From positions 164,059 through 228,058 of the forward strand of contig CAYQXY010000001.1 in NCBI GenBank assembly GCA_964421595.1: 64,000 nucleotides of DNA, in the 5' to 3' direction. Source of the DNA: PXAP01 sp964421595 (GTDB lineage Bacteria > Bacteroidota > Bacteroidia > Bacteroidales > PUMT01). This document shows, piece by piece, positions 57,262-64,000 of the stretch (its first letter is position 1; each line of letters opens with the position of its first letter). The position numbers and the translations under genes were made by a program. Below the pieces are notes generated by a model that saw nothing but the letters and a program-made list of their open reading frames with translations, searched no databases and was not told where the DNA came from.

Positions 57262-58707
57262 ATGGATAACAGAAAAATATTAGAAGTCACTTTTGAGAAA
57301 ATAGACCGTTACATTAATAGTAACATTGATAATCAAAGCCCGGTGGTAAAATTTAAAATGCCGGATGAACTCTCGGAAATCATCGATCCGGCAGTAACGG
57401 AAGAAGGTGTGACTGAGAAAGGATTCCTTTCTCTTATTGACAAATACCTTGATTACTCGGTGCGAACCGGCAATAAACAATTCCTGAATCAGCTGTATTC
57501 GGGTTTTAACTTTCCGGCATTTATAGGAGAGGTTATAACTACCCTTGCCAATACCTCTATGTACACCTATGAGGTGGCCCCCGCAGCAACGATCATTGAA
57601 ACAGAGATGATCAAACTTATGAGCAGTTATGCCGGCTACATTAAGGGTGACGGGGTCTTCCTCAGCGGCGGAAGCAATGCTAATCTTGTAGCAATGTTCT
57701 CTGCCCGCAACCGTATTTTTCCTGACGGTCGTTTTGAAGGATACGACTCAAATCTTAAACTGAAGGCTTTTATAAACGAGCAGGCCCACTATTCATTTGA
57801 AACGGCAGCCAATGTTCTTGGAATCGGAGCAAGAAATGTGGTAAAGATAAAAGCTGACAACACGGGTAAGATGATTCCCGGAGAACTGGAAAAGGAAATA
57901 GAGAATTCATTAAAAAAAGGTGAAAAACCTTTCTTTGTGGGTGCAACCTGCGCAACAACCCTTACAGGAGCCTACGATCCCCTTGAAGAAATTGCAGACA
58001 TATGCAGCAAACATAATATATGGATGCATGCCGACGGCTCATTCGGAGGCTCTCTTATACTGAGTGACAAGCACAGGCATAAAATGAAAGGGATTGAAAG
58101 AACTGATTCTTTTGCCTGGAACCCGCATAAACTGATGAACATCCCTCTAATCTGCTCGGTTATACTGGTCAAAAAGAGGGGGACACTGCAGCAGAACATA
58201 ACCGACATAAACACCGATTACATTTTTCATGATATCGACCAGATTGAGGATCTTGGCAAAAAATCGATCCAGTGCGGCAGGAAGGTCGATGCGGTTAAAT
58301 TGTGGTTTGCCTGGAAATATTACGGACTGGAGGGATACCGTTCCCGCATCGACAATTCGATCGCAATGGCCGCTTTCGCGGAAGAAAAAGTAAATCAGCA
58401 TCCATCACTGGAATTGCTTTCTCCGAGGCAATCCTTCGCTGTCTGCTTCAGGTATATCCCCGACAGGGAAACCGATCTGAATAAATTTAACCTCGAACTG
58501 CGTGAATCATTGAGAAAATCGGGGAAGTCAATAGTTAATTACGGCTACATTGGCAAGACCCTTGCCATCAGGCTTATTACTGCCAATGGCGAACTGGAAA
58601 AGTCTGATATTGACCTGTTCTTTGACAACCTGATTTCAGAGGCCAAAAGACTGGACAGGGTTAATGGGACACCGGTAAGCCTTGAACTGCAAAAATCAGG
58701 CATATAA
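57262..58707 (+). CDS. PLP-dependent decarboxylase, CSAD/glutamate decarboxylase type
   Basis: 481-residue group II decarboxylase. FLNQLYSGFN, TYEVAPAATIIETEM, LSGGSNANL, HADGSFGGSL (PLP Asp), WNPHK (PLP Lys290) and KSIQCGRKVDAVKLWF resemble animal cysteine-sulfinate decarboxylase and GAD1 strongly. The preceding cysteine dioxygenase gene (13 bases) makes cysteine sulfinate the best substrate guess, with hypotaurine as product. Glutamate or aspartate is the alternative; specificity cannot be read reliably by eye. Confidence 0.87.
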   Translation: MDNRKILEVTFEKIDRYINSNIDNQSPVVKFKMPDELSEIIDPAVTEEGVTEKGFLSLIDKYLDYSVRTGNKQFLNQLYSGFNFPAFIGEVITTLANTSMYTYEVAPAATIIETEMIKLMSSYAGYIKGDGVFLSGGSNANLVAMFSARNRIFPDGRFEGYDSNLKLKAFINEQAHYSFETAANVLGIGARNVVKIKADNTGKMIPGELEKEIENSLKKGEKPFFVGATCATTLTGAYDPLEEIADICSKHNIWMHADGSFGGSLILSDKHRHKMKGIERTDSFAWNPHKLMNIPLICSVILVKKRGTLQQNITDINTDYIFHDIDQIEDLGKKSIQCGRKVDAVKLWFAWKYYGLEGYRSRIDNSIAMAAFAEEKVNQHPSLELLSPRQSFAVCFRYIPDRETDLNKFNLELRESLRKSGKSIVNYGYIGKTLAIRLITANGELEKSDIDLFFDNLISEAKRLDRVNGTPVSLELQKSGI

Positions 58708-58802
58708 ATAACCTTTATCAGGATGATTCATCGGGTAGTGACAAGCACAAAAGTTTTGCATATATCTTATTTATAAAATACACGAATACAGCATCTTATT
58801 CA

Positions 58803-58860
58803 GATGAATCATCCATGGGCCAAGGCAAGCTGATTAATAATGGGTGATCAATCGGAATTG
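58803..58860. repeat. Palindromic intergenic element (copy 3)
   Basis: GATGAATCATCCATGG at the left, AATGGGTGATCAATCGG at the right. The halves are partly complementary and match the ends of the 61228 copy; the internal part is shorter. Confidence 0.5.
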
Positions 58861-58930
58861 AAATACTTAATGTGAATTACCAGCAATACATAATTATTTG
58901 ATTATTAACTTGATTAACCTGCATTTGAAG

Positions 58931-58992
58931 GTGAATCTCCCATGAACCAAAGCACAATAAAAGTGATGAATTACGAAGTTATCCTTCCGTGG
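58931..58992. repeat. Palindromic intergenic element (copy 4)
   Basis: GTGAATCTCCCATGA, a middle AGCACAATAAAAGTGATGAA, and ATCCTTCCGTGG match the 61228 copy block for block. The right arm of the stem is degraded. Confidence 0.5.
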
Positions 58993-59054
58993 ATATCATG
59001 TGATAAGCAATTGTGATTTAATTAAATATTGATTAGTGATTATAAATTATTCTA

Positions 59055-60071
59055 ATGAATCAAACCAAAAATAAACATTCAGGATTTGCCATAGCGATTG
59101 CCTGGCCTGAAACCTTTTGCAAACAACCCGGCTCCTGGTATGATTCTCTTGCAGGTCGACTGGGTATAAGCGTGAACAATTATTACAGAGCAGGGCATGC
59201 AGCTCTTGTGCTTGTAGAGAGCAAAACCGGAGAATGCCACTACTTTGACTTTGGAAGGTACCATGCCCCCTACCAGCACGGAAGAGTGAGAAGCGGCGAG
59301 ACTGATCCCGGACTTGCAATTAAAGTTCAGGCGGCGATATCGGACGATGGCAGGCAGATCAGGAATTTTGAGGATATAATGACATATTTGCAATATAATA
59401 CAGAATATCACGGCGATGGTACTCTTCATGCTTCCTATTGTAAAATAGATTTTTCAAGGGCATACAATAAAGCAATGAAGATGCAGGCGGACAGCCCGCT
59501 TGCATACGGCCCCTTCGCATATAATGGCAGCAATTGCTCGCGATTTGTTAATACTTGCATACTGGCAGGTATTCCTGCAATGAAGCACCGGTTAAAACTA
59601 AAATATTTTGTACCCCTTACTCCTACCCCATTAAATAACTTGAATTCATTGGCCTGTAAAATTCAGATCCCTCATTTACGCCAGGAAATTCCGTTATATC
59701 CACAACCTCTCATTGATAAACGAGTACTAAAGTCCACACTGCCTGAACCGGAAAAACCGTCAAACATTCCCGGAAATGCCAGGTGGCTTAGCGGTGAAGG
59801 TGCCGGTTCATGGTTTGTCTTTGACAGATCTGGTAAAAATTTTCTGGTACGGCGTTTTTCCCCGAAAGGAACCCTTGAGTGTGAAGAGTTATTTTGTGTT
59901 GCGAAGGACCTATCATTTGATCCTGACAAACCATATAAACTTGATCATATCAGCCACTGCAAAAAGGTACGAGTGATACAGGGCGGAAAAGATATTGAAT
60001 TAACCTGGGTATCCGGCAGTAATCAAAATGTATCCCGGCATGAAATAAAGTATCATAGTTCTACCATCTAA
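59055..60071 (+). CDS. Papain/NlpC-like uncharacterised protein (probably DUF6695)
   Basis: 338-residue soluble protein without a signal peptide. Conserved-looking stretches: GFAIAIAWPETFCKQPGSWY, RAGHAALVLVESKTGECHY, YHAPYQHGRVR, GDGTLHASYC, and NGSNCSRFVNTCILAG near 157-172. GHAAL and NCSRF resemble the His and Cys motifs of permuted papain-fold (NlpC/LRAT-like) proteins, so a cysteine hydrolase or transacylase is possible. I believe it belongs to the Bacteroidota family DUF6695 but am not certain. A C-terminal domain (about 235-338, FDRSGKNFLVRRFSPKG) is separate. Confidence 0.72.
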   Translation: MNQTKNKHSGFAIAIAWPETFCKQPGSWYDSLAGRLGISVNNYYRAGHAALVLVESKTGECHYFDFGRYHAPYQHGRVRSGETDPGLAIKVQAAISDDGRQIRNFEDIMTYLQYNTEYHGDGTLHASYCKIDFSRAYNKAMKMQADSPLAYGPFAYNGSNCSRFVNTCILAGIPAMKHRLKLKYFVPLTPTPLNNLNSLACKIQIPHLRQEIPLYPQPLIDKRVLKSTLPEPEKPSNIPGNARWLSGEGAGSWFVFDRSGKNFLVRRFSPKGTLECEELFCVAKDLSFDPDKPYKLDHISHCKKVRVIQGGKDIELTWVSGSNQNVSRHEIKYHSSTI

Positions 60072-60085
60072 TAAATGCTATTAAA

Positions 60086-60568
60086 ATGAAAAATCTGATC
60101 TATATAATTTGTCCCGTTTCAGACAGAAAAACAGATGAAAATGCAACCCGAATTGCAGCGGTGCTAACGGCAATAATAACAGTCGCTGCCTTGGCAGTAA
60201 ACAGTTACATAATTTTGTTCCTCCTGGCAGCCGATTTTGCAGTCAGATCATTTACCCCTGGAACCGGCAGTCTTCTGAAAATTCTATCCGGTCAGATCGC
60301 AGGAATGCTTGATATCAGGAATAAAAAGCATACCGATGCAGCTCCAAAAAAATTTGCGGCCCTCCTGGGAATGACCTTCAGTCTTCTTGCTGGGGTGTTC
60401 CTGGTCGTTCAGTTACCTGTTGCTGCGCTCATAACCGCATCAATACTTGTTTTTTGTGCATTTCTGGAAGGCATTTTCGGTTACTGCCTTGGTTGCCTTG
60501 TATACAGCGTTCTTACAGCATCAGCTAATAAGCAACACAATAATAGTAAGTTCTTTAAATCATTCTAG
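60086..60568 (+). CDS. DUF4395 membrane protein
   Basis: 160-residue membrane protein with about 4 helices. N-terminal ICPVSDRKTDENATR (Cys9) and C-terminal FGYCLGCLVY match DUF4395, whose conserved cysteines and frequent thioredoxin-like neighbours suggest thiol or sulfur work. Followed by a redoxin gene. Confidence 0.85.
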   Translation: MKNLIYIICPVSDRKTDENATRIAAVLTAIITVAALAVNSYIILFLLAADFAVRSFTPGTGSLLKILSGQIAGMLDIRNKKHTDAAPKKFAALLGMTFSLLAGVFLVVQLPVAALITASILVFCAFLEGIFGYCLGCLVYSVLTASANKQHNNSKFFKSF

Positions 60569-60611
60569 AAGAAATGACCAGCTATTTGAAAACTCAATTA
60601 AACCAACAACT

Positions 60612-61196
60612 ATGTTACGGAATACATTTTTGACAATCTTGATAAGTATATCATTTACACTTGCTGCCCAGAAGGAACTGCCCCTTGGCAGCAAAGCTCC
60701 TGCAATAAATGCGGTCAGCTACAACGGTGATAAACTGGATCTGAATGCAATGCTGAAAAAAGGCCCGGTAATTATTAATTTTACCAGGGGTGAGTGGTGT
60801 GGGCACTGTGTCAGGCAATTAAGCAACCTCGAGGATTCTCTTCATTACCTTCAGGCCTTTAGTGCACAGGTTATAGGAGTAACACCTGAATCGAATGAAA
60901 ATATATCCACCACGATTGAAAAGACGAATGCCTCCTTCCATATTATCTACGATCATGACCGGAAAATTATGGAAGACTACCATGTAAAATGGCAATTAAG
61001 TAGTTTCATGCATGCTGTATACCGGATAGGCGGGATTAATATAAACAAGGCAAGCGGTGCGGATGACCGCGCTTTGCCGGTGCCGGCAACTTATATCGTC
61101 GACAGGTCAGGCACCATTGTAGGATCCTTTTATGATGAAGACCACTCCCGTCGTATGTGGGTGAAGGATATGATTGAAGTTCTAAGGAAATTATAG
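60612..61196 (+). CDS. Secreted redoxin (AhpC/TSA-like thioredoxin fold)
   Basis: 194 residues with a signal peptide (about 1-19, ending LAAQK). Thioredoxin-fold redoxin with INFTRGEWCGHCVRQL, containing Cys63-x-x-Cys66, and VPATYIVDRSGTIVGSF. Probably a periplasmic thiol oxidoreductase or peroxidase. The frame opens at 60447 inside DUF4395, but the ATG at 60612 gives the signal peptide. 43 bases after DUF4395, so likely cotranscribed. Confidence 0.88.
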   Translation: MLRNTFLTILISISFTLAAQKELPLGSKAPAINAVSYNGDKLDLNAMLKKGPVIINFTRGEWCGHCVRQLSNLEDSLHYLQAFSAQVIGVTPESNENISTTIEKTNASFHIIYDHDRKIMEDYHVKWQLSSFMHAVYRIGGININKASGADDRALPVPATYIVDRSGTIVGSFYDEDHSRRMWVKDMIEVLRKL

Positions 61197-61227
61197 TGTC
61201 TGAAGCAGAAATTTATACTCATGGTTA

Positions 61228-61313
61228 GATGAATCTCCAATGAGGCAGGGCACACAAAAAGAAATGAATAAAGCATGGGTGATCCTTCCGTGGCAACCAC
61301 TGAATCTGGCATG
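61228..61313. repeat. Palindromic intergenic element (copy 5, best preserved)
   Basis: GATGAATCTCCAATGAGG ... ATGAATAAAGCATGGGTG, ATCCTTCCGTGGCAACCA, ending CTGGCATG. The left ATCTCC-AATG and right CATGGGTGAT arms are complementary with few mismatches. Shares GAATAAAGCATGGG with copy 2. It lies between the redoxin and ECF sigma genes. Confidence 0.6.
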
Positions 61314-61458
61314 AAAAATACTTGTAATATACATTATAATAACACTTTATTCGGATAATAAACTTTGGAAGATTCAGCTTGTGAATATACCATATGATGA
61401 AAGTTTTAGTTTTATTTCATAATTTGGCTGGCAGCTTGTTTTTAAAATCTCCAGTCTG

Positions 61459-62019
61459 ATGAAAAATATAAAGACCAATAGTATCGCCGAATGGGTTGAA
61501 ATGTATTCCAAAGAATTGTATTCCTGGGCGGCACATAAAGTTTCTGATTCTGAGCTGGCTAAAGATCTGGTTCAGGACACTTTCCTTGCAGCAGCCGAAA
61601 AGATTGATGGTTTCAAGGGGAATAGTACTCCCAAAACCTGGCTGTTTTCAATTTTAAATAATAAGATTATAGATTTTTACAGAAAAAAAGCCCATCAGCC
61701 CTTAAAAAAAGAAACAAACGTTCTATCCGAATTCTTTGACGGAGATGAAAGATGGAAATCCGGGAGAGTCCCCCATGACTGGCATGAAGAAGAAAACCAT
61801 CTTTTGGATAACCATGACTTCAGGGATATATTGAGGCAATGTCTTGAAGAATTGCCGGACAAGTGGAATGCCTGTGTGCAGCTAAAGTTTCTGGAGAATA
61901 AAAAAGGAGAGGATATTTGTCAGGATATTGGTATCACCCCTTCTAATTTCTGGCAAATCATTCACCGCGCCAAATTACAATTAAGAGATTGTATTGAAAA
62001 TAATTGGTTTGATAGTTGA
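61459..62019 (+). CDS. ECF-type RNA polymerase sigma factor
   Basis: 186-residue sigma-70 family factor of the ECF group: region 2 (ELAKDLVQDTFLAAAEKI, TPKTWLFSILNNKIIDFYRK) and region 4 helix-turn-helix (DICQDIGITPSNFWQIIHRA). The linker between them is long and acidic. A small zinc-finger-like gene follows at 161 bases, consistent with a sigma/anti-sigma pair. Confidence 0.92.
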   Translation: MKNIKTNSIAEWVEMYSKELYSWAAHKVSDSELAKDLVQDTFLAAAEKIDGFKGNSTPKTWLFSILNNKIIDFYRKKAHQPLKKETNVLSEFFDGDERWKSGRVPHDWHEEENHLLDNHDFRDILRQCLEELPDKWNACVQLKFLENKKGEDICQDIGITPSNFWQIIHRAKLQLRDCIENNWFDS

Positions 62020-62074
62020 TAATATAAATTACAATAATTGGGATAATTATTTATTGAAGAAGTAGTGATCAAAG

Positions 62075-62099
62075 CCCTAAAATTCGGAAATCCTTAGGG
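62075..62099. promoter_or_regulatory. Hairpin between sigma factor and anti-sigma-like gene
   Basis: CCCTAA (62075-62080) and TTAGGG (62094-62099) form a 6-bp stem with a 13-base loop, no T-run. It may attenuate or process the transcript. Confidence 0.3.
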
Positions 62100-62179
62100 T
62101 TATAGCGGTATATTAAAGTCCAAAACCGACAAATTAGTGTATCATGTTGTGAAGAGTACCAAAAAAAATATAGATTATA

Positions 62180-62473
62180 ATGAGTAAAAAAATAAAGCAC
62201 AGGCTTATCCTTTCCTGCCTTACAGCCACTGAAATTATTGAGAAAGGATTAAATTTCAAACTTTCCTGGAAAGAGAAACTACAACTTAAGGTTCATAAAA
62301 TGATGTGTGATGCCTGCGCCAGGTATGAAAAACAAAGCCTTTTTCTCGACAGGGCAATTAAAGCGGGTCATGACCTTGACGGCCAAGGCATTGAGCCGGC
62401 AAAAGAAGAAATTAAAGAGCTGAAAAAAAGAATTAATATAAAACTTTCCGGCATACAAGGACATGATCATTAA
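62180..62473 (+). CDS. Zinc-finger anti-sigma-like protein
   Basis: 97 residues. His39-x3-Cys43-x2-Cys46 (VHKMMCDACARY), with Cys13 upstream, matches the zinc-binding anti-sigma (ZAS) core. No membrane segment follows, so a cytoplasmic, thiol-responsive anti-sigma factor is plausible. Position right after an ECF sigma gene supports it. An AhpD-like gene follows after 12 bases. Confidence 0.75.
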   Translation: MSKKIKHRLILSCLTATEIIEKGLNFKLSWKEKLQLKVHKMMCDACARYEKQSLFLDRAIKAGHDLDGQGIEPAKEEIKELKKRINIKLSGIQGHDH

Positions 62474-62485
62474 CCATGAAAGAAA

Positions 62486-63046
62486 ATGGCGAGAATTAAA
62501 GTAATTCAGAAGGATGAGGCTGAAGGCAGGCTACATGAGATATACAGCGATATAATTAATAAAAGGGGCAAACTGGCGGAGGTTCACAAAATTCAGAGTC
62601 TGAGGCCGGAAAGCATTGTTCACCACATGGATCTTTATATGGAGATCATGTTTACCAGATCAGAACTTTCCAGAGCAGAAAGGGAGATGATGGCAGTAGT
62701 TGTATCTGTCAGTAATGGTTGCAATTATTGCATGTTGCATCACTCCGAAGCTCTGAACCACTATTGGAAGAATGATATTAAGATATCATCATTAAAAAAT
62801 GATTTCAACACTTCTGACCTTACAAAAAAAGAAATTTCTCTCTGTGAGTTTGCACAAAAACTCACACTAAGACCTGAAAATTTTCAAGAAGAAGCGCCGA
62901 CTGAAGCTCTCAGGGAAAACGGCCTTACCGATAATGCAATTCTTGATGCAACCCTGGTCGTGGCATATTTTAACTTTGTTAACCGCATCGTTTTAGCGCT
63001 TGGTGTTGAAAGTGATGAAAATGAACTAAAAGGTTACAATTTTTGA
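62486..63046 (+). CDS. AhpD-like peroxidase-related protein (carboxymuconolactone decarboxylase fold)
   Basis: 186-residue CMD-fold protein with the AhpD-type Cys79-x2-Cys82-x3-His86 (NGCNYCMLHH). The 'peroxidase-related enzyme' subgroup has this layout and may reduce peroxides with a thiol cofactor. Its position after a zinc-thiol anti-sigma candidate suggests oxidative or thiol stress control. Confidence 0.88.
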   Translation: MARIKVIQKDEAEGRLHEIYSDIINKRGKLAEVHKIQSLRPESIVHHMDLYMEIMFTRSELSRAEREMMAVVVSVSNGCNYCMLHHSEALNHYWKNDIKISSLKNDFNTSDLTKKEISLCEFAQKLTLRPENFQEEAPTEALRENGLTDNAILDATLVVAYFNFVNRIVLALGVESDENELKGYNF

Positions 63047-63062
63047 TAATTTAAATACTACA

Positions 63063-63167
63063 ATGATAGAGTGCAAATTCAATGAGGAATTGCAAATCCT
63101 GGAAGTAAGATATGAAGGCCCCATCAGAATTAGTGATATATCACATTGCACCAGAGTGAGCAGTTGA
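63063..63167 (+). pseudogene. Remnant of a STAS-like small protein
   Basis: A 34-codon frame (MIECKFNEELQILEVRYEG, then PIRISDI) resembles the start of Bacteroidota STAS/SpoIIAA-like proteins (about 120 residues), then ends abruptly. Truncated remnant or decayed gene between the AhpD-like and LysE genes. Recognition is from memory of the family pattern. Confidence 0.35.
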
Positions 63168-63195
63168 TATAATTCAAAAATATCTGCAAACTGAT

Positions 63196-63810
63196 ATGAA
63201 TGAGATCATCCTCCACTTTTTCCTAGGATTCATTGCTGCAATTATCGGGGCCGCACCTTTTGGGCTTGTTAACCTTTCTGTTGTTGAAAGTACACTTAAA
63301 CGTGGAGAGAGGGCTTCATTTCTGGTGAGTGCCGGGGCAACCCTCATTGAAATTGTCTTTGTGATACTGGCCATTTTCCTTGGAAGCAGGTTGGGCGGTT
63401 ACATTGAAAACAATCAATGGATAGAATTTTTTATTCTCCTGGTATTTCTGGCAGCCGGTCTTTCATTTTTCCACAGAAAAAACAGTGGCACAGATAGGAA
63501 AACATTTATAATGCCTGCCTTTGTAAAAGGAATGTTTTTAAACATTCTGAGTGTCCAGGTATTGCTCTATTGGTTTGTAGCGGTGGCATTCCTTCAGGCC
63601 AACAGCCAGATTGTATTCAAGCGTGAATGTATTATCGCCTTTACTCTGGCAGTTGTAATCGGGAAAATGCTTACCTTGCTTCTTTACAGATTGCTTGCAA
63701 ATAAAATAAAATCTAAGTCGACAGTTATTGCAAGAAAGATTAATTATATTATCGGAATAATTATGATTGGCCTTGCTACAGTACAGCTGGTAAAAATTCT
63801 GGTTTTCTGA
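63196..63810 (+). CDS. LysE/RhtB family exporter
   Basis: 204-residue inner-membrane protein with about 6 helices. AAIIGAAPFGLVNLSVVESTLKRG near the N-terminus (residues 10-33) is the LysE-type signature (usual 'GPxN' region), with GATLIE and IVFKRECIIAFTLAVVIGK later. It exports amino acids or small organic molecules; substrate unknown. Taurine or amino acid export would fit the CDO region but is pure speculation. Confidence 0.82.
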   Translation: MNEIILHFFLGFIAAIIGAAPFGLVNLSVVESTLKRGERASFLVSAGATLIEIVFVILAIFLGSRLGGYIENNQWIEFFILLVFLAAGLSFFHRKNSGTDRKTFIMPAFVKGMFLNILSVQVLLYWFVAVAFLQANSQIVFKRECIIAFTLAVVIGKMLTLLLYRLLANKIKSKSTVIARKINYIIGIIMIGLATVQLVKILVF

Positions 63811-64000
63811 TCACACAACTACTGGTCCTCAACAGACAATTTTCCGTTAATAAATGTAAGGATTTGATTCCCTCTTCGACAGTTCTTCTGAATTTACTGG
63901 CGAATTATACTTCGCTTACCCTGGGGTTTAGCATATGTTTTATAATTTACGCTGAGTAATATAAACCAGATGTGATATTGATTTGTTTGTTATAAATAAT

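Larger units (their letters stand above)
58708..59054. other. 347-base intergenic region with two palindromic elements
   Basis: Between the decarboxylase and the papain-like gene. Two diverged copies of the palindromic element (58803, 58931) occupy it; no gene seen. Confidence 0.6.

Noticed and set aside
63819..63896. Minus-strand fragment reading ILTFINGKLSVEDQ then stop, like the end of an enzyme
   Set aside because: Only about 24 codons are open and a stop lies directly upstream; too short to call even as a pseudogene.

Overview
This 64 kb window is a chromosomal stretch from a member of the Bacteroidota, probably class Bacteroidia. The phylum is indicated by a complete gldK-gldL-gldM-gldN type IX secretion (T9SS) core with a PorP/SprF-like gene, an HU/SPOR fusion protein, a DUF4270 lipoprotein, and promoters of the Bacteroidota type (TTTG, about 20 bp, TAnnTTTG). 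I see no rRNA, tRNA, CRISPR array, prophage or insertion sequence. Most of the window is ordinary core genome. The right-hand end (about 48-64 kb) is more accessory.

Layout. 0-7 kb: lemA and a DUF3137 gene, mutS2, metG, then a 0.6 kb block of AT-rich tandem repeats. 7-15 kb: an HU/SPOR protein divergent from a nucleotide-sugar operon (aminotransferase, N-acetyltransferase, C3 dehydrogenase, UDP-HexNAc 6-dehydrogenase, galE, rfbB) that should make UDP-2,3-diacetamido-2,3-dideoxy-hexuronate and dTDP-sugar precursors for surface polysaccharide. 15-24 kb: starch-synthase-like gene, DUF4270 lipoprotein and glmS on the minus strand, divergent from panC, panD, a flippase-like gene, rfaE2 and radA. 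24-37 kb: PBP1A, then topA, a degenerate arginase-fold gene, porP and gldKLMN, closed by a clear terminator. 37-48 kb: manC, an MlaE/MlaF-type lipid ABC pair, an M28 peptidase carrying a C-terminal beta-barrel, a BASS transporter with an acyl-CoA ligase, a pterin dehydratase and a TPR protein.

48-64 kb: an S9 peptidase with an extra C-terminal domain, an SDR/DUF2867 protein, a triple-rhodanese protein, a HicBA-type toxin-antitoxin pair in antitoxin-first order, OB-fold and YceI proteins, and a cysteine dioxygenase-like gene directly followed by a cysteine-sulfinate/glutamate-decarboxylase-like gene (candidate cysteine to hypotaurine route). These are followed by a papain/NlpC-like protein, a DUF4395-redoxin pair, an ECF sigma factor with a zinc-binding anti-sigma-like protein, an AhpD-like protein and a LysE exporter. 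Several genes here handle sulfur or thiols.

The observations most worth following up are: loss of metal ligands in the arginase-fold protein of the T9SS locus; the M28-barrel fusion; the CDO-decarboxylase pair; and a family of short palindromic intergenic repeats (five candidate copies near 18.97, 22.27, 58.80, 58.93 and 61.23 kb).
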